Part shown: positions 1-7,683 of the stretch, in pieces
Layout: each line of letters starts with the position of its first letter
Position numbering within the stretch: the first letter of the stretch is position 1
NCBI GenBank assembly: GCA_964412845.1
Contig: CAYPQM010000074.1
Location: forward strand, 1-32,965
Origin: JAWWPY01 sp964412845
Lineage (GTDB): Bacteria; Actinomycetota; Actinomycetes; Streptosporangiales; Streptosporangiaceae
Direction: 5' to 3'
Length of the DNA stretch: 32,965 bases
The notes under the pieces: model-generated
Seen by the model: only the letters and a program-made list of their open reading frames with translations
Told to the model about the DNA's origin: nothing
Databases searched by the model: none
Position numbers and translations under genes: made by a program

Positions 1-631
1 GGTCGGGGACGCGGGCGGCGATCGCTTCGACGATCTTCTCGTGCTCGTCGACCGACGCGTCGATCCGTCCGGGGATCTCCGCGGTGAGCAGGCCGATCCG
101 GGTCAGGTGTGCGTGCAGGTTCTCGATCAGCGCCTGGATCCGGTGGTTGCGGACCTGGGCGAACAGCACCGCGTCGAACTCCGAGATCAGCGCGGCCAGC
201 TTGGCCGAGTCCTTGCCGCTCTGCAGCCGCCGGCTTTCCCGGGAGATGCGGTCGAGGTGCGCACGGTCCTGCTCGGTCATGGCATCGGCTGCCGCCCGGA
301 CCGCCGCATTTTCCAGCAGCTCCCGCAGCTCGTAGATCTCCAGCAGGTCCTGCCGCGAGTACCCGGTCACCACGGCGCCCTTGAACGAGGTCGTCTCGAC
401 CAGGCCCTCCTGCTCAAGCCGGGTGAGCGCCTCCCTGATCGGCGTCTTGCTCACGCCCAGCCGGTCCGCCAGCGTGGCCTCGCGGAGCGGTTCGCCCGGC
501 GCGAGCCGCAGATCCACGATCGCGTTCTTGAGTTCCTCGTAGACCCAGTCAGTCACCTTGCGGCGGTCATGGCGGCCGCTGAAGACCGATTCCAGCCGCG
601 CTCTGCCCTCATCGGCAGCGTGATTGGCCAC
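1..631 (-). CDS. GntR-family regulator with FCD domain (3' end outside window)
   Basis: DNA-binding transcriptional regulator of the GntR superfamily, FadR/FCD type. Translation from GTG at 631 gives an N-terminal winged helix at about residues 24-90, with the typical wHTH stretch TLADRLGVSKTPIREAL followed by RLEQEGLVE. An all-helical ligand-binding region then begins (EIYELRELLE, AAADAM) with the early features of an FCD domain. The window edge cuts the gene at about residue 210, so only the last part is missing. GTG 631 is preceded by GGAAGGGG and lies one base after the epimerase stop (TAG 635-633), so the two are probably translationally coupled. As last visible gene of the catabolic operon, it is inferred to sense a pathway substrate or CoA intermediate and to bind the ATCAGA repeats at 8908-8921 and 10723-10744. 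The effector is unknown. Confidence 0.9.
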   Translation of the reverse strand, partial: MANHAADEGRARLESVFSGRHDRRKVTDWVYEELKNAIVDLRLAPGEPLREATLADRLGVSKTPIREALTRLEQEGLVETTSFKGAVVTGYSRQDLLEIYELRELLENAAVRAAADAMTEQDRAHLDRISRESRRLQSGKDSAKLAALISEFDAVLFAQVRNHRIQALIENLHAHLTRIGLLTAEIPGRIDASVDEHEKIVEAIAARVPD

Positions 632-632
632 G

Positions 633-1088
633 CTATGCCCCTTCCGGAACTGGATCACTCGGGCCCGCGGGCTCGGCCGGTGACTCGACCAACTCGATCA
701 GGAGGCCCGGGAACGCCGCGGGATGGATGAACGCGATCCGCGTTCCCATCCCGCCCGGCCTGGGCGCCTCGTCGACCATCCGCACCCCGCGAGCGCGCAG
801 GTCCGATACGGCCGCGCTGAGATCTGACACTTCGAACGCGACGTGATGCAGCCCAGGTCCGCGCCGCCCCAGGAAGCGCTCGACGACCCCGGGCCCGGTG
901 GCCTCAAGAAGCTGGACGTAGGAATCCCCGGCCGGCAGCATCCGCTCCACGAAGCCATCCGCGGTCTCCTCGTGCACGGTTGGCAGGCCGAGCAACTCCG
1001 CCAGGAGCCGGGGCGCGTCGCCGCCGAAGTGGGCGAAGGCGACATGATGCAGGCGAGTGACCCGCCAGGTCTGCTCCTGCTGCGCCAT
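633..1088 (-). CDS. mce: Methylmalonyl-CoA epimerase (VOC superfamily)
   Basis: Predicted 151-residue epimerase interconverting the (2R) and (2S) forms of methylmalonyl-CoA or a close analogue, so that the B12 mutase of the same operon receives the right isomer. Two betaalphabetabetabeta VOC modules are visible. The four metal ligands of the family can be placed at His15 (LHHVAFA), Gln59 (YVQLLEA), His82 (GLHHVAFEV) and Glu132 (LIELVE). Length and motifs match bacterial epimerases. The start is ATG 1088, with GAAGGAGA just upstream; the reading frame stays open further upstream but that part overlaps the neighbouring gene and resembles no domain. It lies 40 bp after the luciferase-like gene and is tightly coupled to the GntR gene. 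Substrate could be a homologue of methylmalonyl-CoA. Confidence 0.9.
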   Translation of the reverse strand: MAQQEQTWRVTRLHHVAFAHFGGDAPRLLAELLGLPTVHEETADGFVERMLPAGDSYVQLLEATGPGVVERFLGRRGPGLHHVAFEVSDLSAAVSDLRARGVRMVDEAPRPGGMGTRIAFIHPAAFPGLLIELVESPAEPAGPSDPVPEGA

Positions 1089-1128
1089 GTCTCTCCTTCG
1101 GCCGCGCCGGTGCACGCCGGCGCCAAGT

Positions 1129-2178
1129 CTAGGTACTCGGATGAGCAGTCTGTGATGTCCGATTATCGGCCTCCGGCGGGCCCGCGCCGACCACAGCCGA
1201 CCACGCCTGGGCAAAAGCCCGCACGGTCGCCATCCGGTCCGGGCCGAGCGGGAAGACATGCACGGAATCGGCTCCCGCGTCGAGCGCGGCCCGGATCTGC
1301 CCGGCGGCCCGCTGCCGGTTCCCGGCCAGCGCGACCTTCCGCACGAAGTCGTCCGGCAGCCCGCGGGCGGCCGCGGCCGCCTCCTGGAACTCGCCGCCCG
1401 CGTACCCGGACCGCACCCTGTCCACGACCTGCTGGGGCAGGCCGGCCAGCGCGCAGATGTGCGGGGCGGTCTGCGGGAACCAGGCGGCGATCGACCGGGC
1501 GTCCGCCAGCGCCGCCGTCTCATCCTCGTTCACCGCGCCGTAGGCGAAGACCGCGATGTGCGGCCGGGGCCGGCCCGCGGCGTCCGCGCCGCGGGCGACC
1601 TGCGAGATGGCCCAGCCGAGCGCCTCAGGGAACAGGCCCACCAGGAGGATCACCCCGTCAGCGATCCGCCCCGCCAGCTCCAGCGTCCTGGGGCCGCTGG
1701 CGGAGATGAACACCGGGATGCCAGCCCGCGCCGGGAAGCGCAGGTGAGCTCCGGTCAGGCTGAACTCCTTGTCCACCGCGTCGACCTGCTCCCCGCGCCA
1801 CAGTCCGCGGATCGCGCCGACCGCCGCCTGCACGGTGGCCAGGCGGCTCGGCTCGAGCCCGAGCGCCAGCAGCGGGCGGTCCCCGGCCCCGATGCCGAGG
1901 ATCAGCCGGCCCGCAGCGATCTCATCGACGGTGGCGGCCGCGGCCGCGGTGATCGCCGGGTGGCGGGTCGCCGGATTCGTCACGGCCGTGCCGATCAGCA
2001 GCCGTGAACTCCGGGTGGCGGCCAGGGTGAGGTAGGCGTAGCAGTTGCGGGCGTGCAGCGAGGAATCGGTGAGCCACAGGTGGTCGAAGCCGAGGCTCTC
2101 GATCTCCTCGACCATGCCGCAGAACGTCCCGGGGGCGTCCACTCCCTGCAGCACCACACCGGACCGTGGCTCGTTCAT
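1129..2178 (-). CDS. Luciferase-like (LLM class) flavin/F420-dependent oxidoreductase
   Basis: A 349-residue TIM-barrel protein of the bacterial luciferase-like family. Typical features are FDHLWLTDSSLHARNCYAYLTLAA near the N terminus, LLIGTAVTNPATRHP, the glycine-rich GRLILGIGAGD, and a C-terminal loading of helices. The pattern resembles the F420-dependent Mer-like branch rather than two-component alkanal monooxygenases, but the cofactor (F420, FMN) cannot be fixed from sequence. ATG 2178 overlaps the stop of the upstream M20 gene in an ATGA, and GGAGGAGAACCC precedes it. Its role in the operon is unknown; oxidation or reduction of the substrate before or after hydrolysis is plausible. A RutA-like ring-opening monooxygenase is another possibility, suggested only by the NCS1 permease nearby. 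Confidence 0.85.
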   Translation of the reverse strand: MNEPRSGVVLQGVDAPGTFCGMVEEIESLGFDHLWLTDSSLHARNCYAYLTLAATRSSRLLIGTAVTNPATRHPAITAAAAATVDEIAAGRLILGIGAGDRPLLALGLEPSRLATVQAAVGAIRGLWRGEQVDAVDKEFSLTGAHLRFPARAGIPVFISASGPRTLELAGRIADGVILLVGLFPEALGWAISQVARGADAAGRPRPHIAVFAYGAVNEDETAALADARSIAAWFPQTAPHICALAGLPQQVVDRVRSGYAGGEFQEAAAAARGLPDDFVRKVALAGNRQRAAGQIRAALDAGADSVHVFPLGPDRMATVRAFAQAWSAVVGAGPPEADNRTSQTAHPST

Positions 2179-3365
2179 GGGTTCTCCTCCCGCAGCAGGG
2201 CAATCGTGTCCGCGAGGGCGATGAGGCCGGCCGGCACGGGGGCCGTCTCGATCCATTCCTCCGGGGTGTGCTCGCCCTCGCCCCGGGTCACGCCCAGGGC
2301 GACAGCGGGAATCCCGGCGTCGAGCGCGGCATTGGCGTCGGTGCTCGCGGCCCGGAAGGAATGCGGGAGACCGGCGTTCCGCAGCGCGGTGACGGCCGCC
2401 CGGGCTATCGGGCTGGACGGGGCCACGCTGCCCGCCGGGCGGCGGCCGATCTCCTCGATCTCGACCGAGATCCCCGGCGGGACCACGGCCAGGATCCGGC
2501 GGGCCCGCTTTTCCAGCCGGGCCAGGGCCTTCGCGTCGTCGGCGCGCAGGTCGACATCGAACCAGGCGTCCCGGGCCCGCGCGTTGATGGCTTCGCCGCC
2601 GCCGATGAGCCCGACGTTGACCGTGCAGTGGGCGCCCGCGACCGGGCGGCCGACGAGCGCCGCGAGCCGGGCCGCGCCGCCCGCGGCGGCGTGCACCGCG
2701 CTCGGCGCCTCGGACCGCTCCCAGGCGTGCCCGCCGGGGCCGGTGTAGCGGACCTGCCACCGGATCGAGCCGACGCCGATGATGACGACCCGGCCCAGGT
2801 AGTTGCCCTCGACCGCGATGACGGCCGCGACCGGCCCCGGGGGGTGGGCCAGCGCGTGCCGGATCCCGGCCAGGTTGCCCATGCCTTCCTCGCCGACGGT
2901 GGCCACCAGCCAGACCGGCCCCATCGGCCCAGCCAGCCCGGCAGGCCCGGCCGGTTCCACCGGCTCAGCCTGCCCAGCCGCGGGTTGGCCATCCTGGCCC
3001 GCGCGCAGCAGCGTAGCCACGGCGGACAGGGCGGCGACGCCGATGCTGTCGTCCCCCACGCTCGGCCCGCACAGCCGGCCCGCCGCGGCGGCGACGCCGT
3101 GCGGCAGATCGGCGGGGAAGACGGTATCGAGGTGGGCGCAGATCAGCAGCCCGGGACCGGGACCGTCGGCGACCTGCGCCCAGACGTTGCCGGCCGCATC
3201 GGTGCGCGGCGCCCACCCGTCCTCGTCCCACCAGCGGACCACGACCTCGGCCCGGGCCTGCTCCGCCCCGGTGGGCGCCGGGGTCTCGGCCAGTTCGATG
3301 GTGCGCTTGATCACGACCGGGGCCAGTTCCTGCGCGCCGGCCAGCCCGCCCGGCGCCCCGGTCAT
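2175..3365 (-). CDS. M20-family metallohydrolase (peptidase/deacylase)
   Basis: A 396-residue zinc hydrolase of the M20 family, expected to cleave an amide, peptide or carbamoyl bond in the cytoplasm. The catalytic set is intact: His78 and Asp80 (ICAHLDT), Asp105 (VGDDSIG), the general base and ligand pair Glu159-Glu160 (TVGEEGMGN), and a C-terminal His in GEGEHTPEEW. A dimerisation-type domain lies between about residues 195 and 300. Residues 123-150 are a Gly/Ala/Pro-rich insertion (PAGPAGLAGPMGP) just before the Glu pair, probably a surface loop. ATG 3365 overlaps the stop of the CoA-transferase gene (ATGA), and its own stop overlaps the luciferase-like start. Substrate is not predictable. 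It contrasts with the second M20 gene at 7684-8886, which lacks the Glu pair. Confidence 0.88.
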   Translation of the reverse strand: MTGAPGGLAGAQELAPVVIKRTIELAETPAPTGAEQARAEVVVRWWDEDGWAPRTDAAGNVWAQVADGPGPGLLICAHLDTVFPADLPHGVAAAAGRLCGPSVGDDSIGVAALSAVATLLRAGQDGQPAAGQAEPVEPAGPAGLAGPMGPVWLVATVGEEGMGNLAGIRHALAHPPGPVAAVIAVEGNYLGRVVIIGVGSIRWQVRYTGPGGHAWERSEAPSAVHAAAGGAARLAALVGRPVAGAHCTVNVGLIGGGEAINARARDAWFDVDLRADDAKALARLEKRARRILAVVPPGISVEIEEIGRRPAGSVAPSSPIARAAVTALRNAGLPHSFRAASTDANAALDAGIPAVALGVTRGEGEHTPEEWIETAPVPAGLIALADTIALLREENP

Positions 3366-4594
3366 CCGGTCACCGCAATCCCGGCCGCCACCAGGCCGTC
3401 GATATCGGCCGCCGTCAGGCCGGCCTCGGTGAGCACCGCCCGGGTGTCACGGCCCAGCGGCGGGGCGGCCGACGGATAGCCGAGCGGCGCCCGGTCCACC
3501 CGCAGCGGCGGGCCGATGAGCTGATACGGGCCGGCCGTGGCGTGCTGAAGTTCCTGCACCGAGCCCAGCGCGCTGACCTGCTCCCGGGAGAGCACCTGCG
3601 CGAGGTCCTGGACGCGGGCGGCGGGCACGCCCGCGTCCGCCAGCCGGTCCAGCCAGTGCGCCGTCGGCCGCGCGGTGAGCACGGCCTCGATTTCCCCGGT
3701 GAGCTCGTCCCGGTGCGCCACCCGGCGCGCGTTGTCGGTGAACCGCGGGTCAGCCAGCAGGTCATCGAGGCCCAGCACCCGGCAGGCGCGCCGCCACATG
3801 TCCTCCGAGCCCGCGCCGGCCAGCACGATCCAGCCATCCGCGGTCCGGAACCCGCCGTACGGCGCGAACATCGGCGAGTGCGTGCCGAGCAGCCCCGGGA
3901 CCCGGCCGGAGTCCAGGACGCTGGCGGCCAGCGTGCCGAGGCTGGCCAGCGCGAATTCGAGCAGCGAAGACGACACGAGGCGGCCCACGCCGGTCCGCTG
4001 CCGCTCGATCCAGGCGCCGAGCAGGCCCAGTGCGCAGCTCAGCCCGGCGCCGACATCCAGCATCGGCGCGCCCACCTTCACCGGGCCTGATTCGGCGGTT
4101 CCGGTGACGCTCATCACGCCGCTCTCGGCTTGCAGGATGAGATCGAAGCCGCCCTTGGCCGCCTCGGGGCCCACATCCCCGTAGCCGGAGATGGACCCGT
4201 AGATCAGCGCGGGGAACTGGGCGTGCACCGACTCCCAGTCCAGTCCACAGCGCGCCAGCGATCCGGGCCGCGAGTTCTCCACGAGCATGTCGCAGCTGGC
4301 CAGCAGCCGCTCGACGGCCTCGCGGCCGGCCGGCTCCCGGAAGTCGATGGCCACGCTGCGCTTGCCCGAGTTCAGGGCCATGAACAGGACCGACTCCCCG
4401 GTGCCGGGCCCTTCGGCGACCCCGGTGCCCTGCCAGCGGTAGGGATCCCCGGGCGGCACCTCGATCTTGATCACGTCGGCGCCCATGGCCGCGAGCAGCA
4501 TGGTCGCCTGGGATCCGGCGACGAACCGGGTCAGGTCAAGCACCCGCAGGCCGTCCAGCAGGCCCCGGTGCTGATCACCAGGCATCCCGCTCAC
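3362..4594 (-). CDS. CaiB/BaiF (family III) CoA transferase
   Basis: Family III CoA transferase of about 410 residues, moving CoA from a donor thioester to a carboxylic acid. The N-terminal stretch LLDGLRVLDLTRFVAGSQATMLLAAMGADVIKIE is diagnostic, as are NSGKRSVAIDFR and GFDLILQAESG, which contains the presumed catalytic Asp (residue 151 counting from GTG 4594). Start is uncertain: GTG 4597, GTG 4594 (GTGA overlap with the mutase stop) and ATG 4585 are possible. 4594 was chosen because neighbours use the same 4-bp overlap. Sitting directly after the mutase gene, it probably loads CoA onto the acid that the mutase rearranges, or recycles CoA from the product. Confidence 0.9.
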   Translation of the reverse strand: MSGMPGDQHRGLLDGLRVLDLTRFVAGSQATMLLAAMGADVIKIEVPPGDPYRWQGTGVAEGPGTGESVLFMALNSGKRSVAIDFREPAGREAVERLLASCDMLVENSRPGSLARCGLDWESVHAQFPALIYGSISGYGDVGPEAAKGGFDLILQAESGVMSVTGTAESGPVKVGAPMLDVGAGLSCALGLLGAWIERQRTGVGRLVSSSLLEFALASLGTLAASVLDSGRVPGLLGTHSPMFAPYGGFRTADGWIVLAGAGSEDMWRRACRVLGLDDLLADPRFTDNARRVAHRDELTGEIEAVLTARPTAHWLDRLADAGVPAARVQDLAQVLSREQVSALGSVQELQHATAGPYQLIGPPLRVDRAPLGYPSAAPPLGRDTRAVLTEAGLTAADIDGLVAAGIAVTG

Positions 4595-6201
4595 CACGGG
4601 GACGGCTCACGGAACTCGCCGAACGCGGCGCGGAACACGTCGGACATCTCCCCCACGGTGGCGCCGGCCCGGGCCGCCTCGACCAGCGCTGGCATGACGT
4701 TGCGCCCCTCGCCGGTGTCCCGGCGGAGCCGCTGGACCGCCGCCGCGCAGACCGCCTCGTCCCGCGCCGCCACCCGCCGCCGGGTCCTGGCCACCTGCCG
4801 CTCCGCGACACCGGGATCGAGCTGGAAGAGGGCCATGTCGCCCACCGGCTCCTGCGTGACGTGCACGTTCACGCCCACTTTGGCGCGGCGTCCGGCGGCG
4901 ATGTCCCGCTCGGCCTGGTAGGCCGCGTCGGTGATCCACCGCTGCGGGATGCCGCGCTCCAGCGCGCGGACCGCTCCCCCGGCGTCCTCGATCTCGCCCA
5001 GCACCGCCTCGGCCCGGGCCTCGATCTCGTCGGTCAGCGACTCCACGAAGAACGAGCCGGCCAGCGGGTCCGCCGTCCGGGTCACCCCGGTCTCCAGGGC
5101 GATGATCTGCTGGGTGCGCAGCGAGAGCGTGACCGCTTCCTCGCTGGGGATCGCGAAGGCCTCGTCGTAGCCCATGACGTGGATCGACTGGGCCCCGCCG
5201 AGCACGGCGCCCAGGCATTGGATGGTGGACCGGATCACGTTGTTCAACGGCTGCTGCGCGGTCAGCGTGGTCCCCGAATTCCCGGAGAAAAACCGGAGGC
5301 GGGCGGATGCGGGATCAGCGGCCTTGAATCGTTGGGTAGCTATGCGGTACCAGATCCGGCGGGCGGCCCGAAGTTTCGCTATCTCCTCGAACAGGTCCAG
5401 GGTCGTCGCGAAATGAAACGACAACCGAGGAGCAAAACGGTCGAATTCCAGCCCTCGTCCCGTCAATTCCTCGCAGTAGGCGATGGCTGATGCCATGGTC
5501 AGGCCGAGTTCCTGGATCGCGTCGCAGCCTGCCTCCCGGGCGTGGTACCCGGTGATCGAGATCGGGTTGAACCGGGGCAGCAGGTCAGCGGCGTACTCGA
5601 CCACGTCCGCCGCGAGCCGCATGGACGGCCCGGGCGGGAACACGTACGCCTTGCGGGCCAGGAACTCCTTGAGGATGTCGTTCTGCAGGGTCCCGGTGAG
5701 CTGGCCGGGCGTTACCCCCTGGCGCTCCGCGGCGACGAGGTACGTGGCCAGGATGATCGGCGCGGTGGCGTTGATGGTGAAGTTCACCGAGACCTTGTCC
5801 AGCGCCAGCCCGCCGAACAGGTCGGTCATGTCCCCGGCGGTGTCGATGGCCACCCCGACCCGGCCGACCTCGGCCCGGGCCATCTCGTGCCCGGAGTCGT
5901 AACCGAGCTGCGTGGGCAGGTCGAACGCGACCGACAGGGCGGTCTGGCCCTGGCCGAGCAGGAAGTGGAAGCGGGCGTTCGTCTCCTCCGCGGACCCGTA
6001 CCCGGCGAACTGCCGCATGGTCCAGGTCTGGCCCCGGTACATGGACGGGTAGGGGCCCCGGGTGAACGGCGGCTGGCCGGGCAGCCCGAGGCGCTCGGCC
6101 AGGCCCTCGGGGCCGCCGGCCACGTCGGCGGCCGTGTAGACGGGGGCGACCGGGATACCTGAGTCCGTGCTGACCGGGCGGTCGTCGTCAGCGGCGGCCA
6201 T
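4591..6201 (-). CDS. B12-dependent acyl-CoA mutase, large (catalytic) subunit
   Basis: Catalytic TIM-barrel subunit of the methylmalonyl-CoA mutase family (536 residues), without the fused B12-binding domain, which is encoded by the preceding gene. Family blocks are clear: SMYRGQTWTMRQFAGYG, GQTALSVAFDLPTQLGYDS, LTGTLQNDILKEF, ISITGYHAREAG with the catalytic His220, and VGEMSDVFR at the end. By recalled alignment with the Propionibacterium enzyme, the substrate-contact Tyr89 is Phe65 here (codon 6009-6007), while the carboxylate-binding Arg207 is kept as Arg195 (5619-5617). Phe at the first site is typical of isobutyryl-CoA mutases, but those have Gln at the second. Specificity is therefore left open between methylmalonyl-CoA and an analogue. 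Start ATG 6201 forms TGATG with the upstream stop; GTG 6204 is an alternative. Confidence 0.92.
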   Translation of the reverse strand: MAAADDDRPVSTDSGIPVAPVYTAADVAGGPEGLAERLGLPGQPPFTRGPYPSMYRGQTWTMRQFAGYGSAEETNARFHFLLGQGQTALSVAFDLPTQLGYDSGHEMARAEVGRVGVAIDTAGDMTDLFGGLALDKVSVNFTINATAPIILATYLVAAERQGVTPGQLTGTLQNDILKEFLARKAYVFPPGPSMRLAADVVEYAADLLPRFNPISITGYHAREAGCDAIQELGLTMASAIAYCEELTGRGLEFDRFAPRLSFHFATTLDLFEEIAKLRAARRIWYRIATQRFKAADPASARLRFFSGNSGTTLTAQQPLNNVIRSTIQCLGAVLGGAQSIHVMGYDEAFAIPSEEAVTLSLRTQQIIALETGVTRTADPLAGSFFVESLTDEIEARAEAVLGEIEDAGGAVRALERGIPQRWITDAAYQAERDIAAGRRAKVGVNVHVTQEPVGDMALFQLDPGVAERQVARTRRRVAARDEAVCAAAVQRLRRDTGEGRNVMPALVEAARAGATVGEMSDVFRAAFGEFREPSPW

Positions 6202-6602
6202 CACGCGACCGCCTGGGCCCCGGCGACCCGGAGCACGCCCTCGACCACCCTGGGCAGGGGGGTGCCCACCGGGAAAACACCCGCCACGCCGAGGCTGCGC
6301 AGCGCGGCCGCGTCGCGGGCGGGAATCGTGCCGCCGATGACCAGGGGCGCGTCGCAGCCAGCCCGGCCCATCGCGGCCAGGATCTGCTCCGCGATCGGCA
6401 GGTGCGCCCCCGACAGCGAGGAGATCCCGATGAGGTCGGCGTCTTCATCCACGGCCGCCCGGATGATCTGCTCCGGCGTCACCCGCAAGCCCAGGTAGAT
6501 CACTTCGGCGCCGGCGTCCCGCAGGGCCATGGCGACGACCTTGATGCCCCGGTCGTGCCCGTCAAGTCCCGGCTTGGCCAGGAGCACCCGGGGTGGCCTC
6601 AC
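6201..6602 (-). CDS. B12-binding small subunit of acyl-CoA mutase
   Basis: A 133-residue stand-alone cobalamin-binding Rossmann domain that carries adenosylcobalamin to the mutase large subunit encoded just downstream. The base-off/His-on signature DxHxxG is present as DGHDRG, with lower axial His16; the accompanying SSLSG and IGGTIP blocks, which cradle the nucleotide tail, are also present. Length equals that of the C-terminal domain of fused mutases. GTG 6602 overlaps the M29-like gene's TGA (GTGA), and its stop overlaps the mutase start, so the three are coupled. Split large/small organisation is common in archaeal and isobutyryl-CoA mutase-like systems. Confidence 0.93.
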   Translation of the reverse strand: MRPPRVLLAKPGLDGHDRGIKVVAMALRDAGAEVIYLGLRVTPEQIIRAAVDEDADLIGISSLSGAHLPIAEQILAAMGRAGCDAPLVIGGTIPARDAAALRSLGVAGVFPVGTPLPRVVEGVLRVAGAQAVA

Positions 6603-7558
6603 TGCAGGTCACCCTCGATCATCACGGAGCGGCCGTCGAGTTCCAGGGTGGCGTCGCGCATCACGCAGTCCAGGTGCGCGATCGCGTTGACCTGGCCGCC
6701 GTAGGCGATGGAGTTGCCCAGGGCAACGTGCGCGGTGCCGCGGGCCGACTCGGTCTCCATCGGGACGTCGCAGATGGTCCCGGCCGGGTTGAAGGCCAGC
6801 GAGACCTCGGCCAGGTTCGCCATCTGCTCGTCCGCGCAGCGCTCCAGCATCCGGGTCAGCCGGCCGCGCTCCGCGCCCTCGATGCCGACCACGTTGCCGT
6901 TTTCGATGTGCAGGACAACGGCGTCCCGCAGCGGGCCCTGGCCCATGAACAGCAGGTCACCGTCGATGACGACCACGCCGTTGGCGCTGCCCTCCACGGG
7001 CGCCGTGCCGGACTCGATGTCCGGTGGCGCCATGTACGCGCCGGGGTCCCGCGCGATCCCGTGCAGCACCCGGCCGGGACGCCCGTCCACCGAGCCGCGC
7101 AGGTCGGTGCCCGCCGGGGTACTGAGCCGGAACTCGCGGGCCGCGGCCCAGGCCCGGCCCACCCGCTCCGCATCGTCACGCAACTGCTCGAAGTCGACAT
7201 GCAGCGGCCCGCCGTCGCGGAAGGTGTCCAGCACCACCCCCGGCATGGCGAGGTAGCGGACACCGCGCTCGGTGGCCTGGCGGCGGGCCACGCTGGATCC
7301 GATGAACAGGCTGGTCAGCTCGATGACGGCGGCCGCCTCCGCCATCATCGCGGCGACCGCGCCGGGCGGCTCGGAGCCGGGCAGGTAGGGCACGGGCATC
7401 CGGGCCACCAGCGGGATCCCGTCGCGGGCCCCGATCGACTCGGTCAGCCTGCTGACCACCTGGGCGTCGGTGCCCTCATCGGTAAGCAGGACGATCTGCT
7501 CGCCGGGGCGGACGCCCAGGCACTGATCGAGAAGGTTGCCGAAGCCGCCGTGCTGCAT
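6599..7558 (-). CDS. M29 aminopeptidase / NicX-like metalloprotein
   Basis: A 319-residue protein of the fold shared by M29 aminopeptidases (AmpS/AmpT) and the Fe(II) enzyme 2,5-dihydroxypyridine 5,6-dioxygenase (NicX). The C-terminal metal region is conserved: Glu251 (LAEVSLAFNP), His277 (GTAHVALG), Tyr286, and His295-x-Asp297 (AHLD). These support metal binding but do not separate peptidase from ring-cleaving dioxygenase. Start ATG 7558 was preferred, with GGGAGG 11 nt upstream; the frame is open to 7651 but the extra residues are low-complexity. It is followed by the B12-subunit gene with a GTGA overlap. There is a 125-bp gap to the upstream M20 gene. Confidence 0.8.
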   Translation of the reverse strand: MQHGGFGNLLDQCLGVRPGEQIVLLTDEGTDAQVVSRLTESIGARDGIPLVARMPVPYLPGSEPPGAVAAMMAEAAAVIELTSLFIGSSVARRQATERGVRYLAMPGVVLDTFRDGGPLHVDFEQLRDDAERVGRAWAAAREFRLSTPAGTDLRGSVDGRPGRVLHGIARDPGAYMAPPDIESGTAPVEGSANGVVVIDGDLLFMGQGPLRDAVVLHIENGNVVGIEGAERGRLTRMLERCADEQMANLAEVSLAFNPAGTICDVPMETESARGTAHVALGNSIAYGGQVNAIAHLDCVMRDATLELDGRSVMIEGDLQ

Positions 7559-7683
7559 GTTACTTATGGCCTCCCTCGCGGGCGCTTCGCCTGGTCGTGC
7601 CGGAGGCGCGCGAATGGGCGGTGTGGAAGGCGGGTCCTCGCCGCGGGGCAACCCAACGTTGACAGATGGAGGGCATGGCTGTC

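Noticed and set aside
2166..3479. 437-codon plus-strand ORF
   Set aside because: Shadow of the M20 gene on the other strand; low-complexity Arg/Gly/Asp translation typical of antisense frames in GC-rich DNA.
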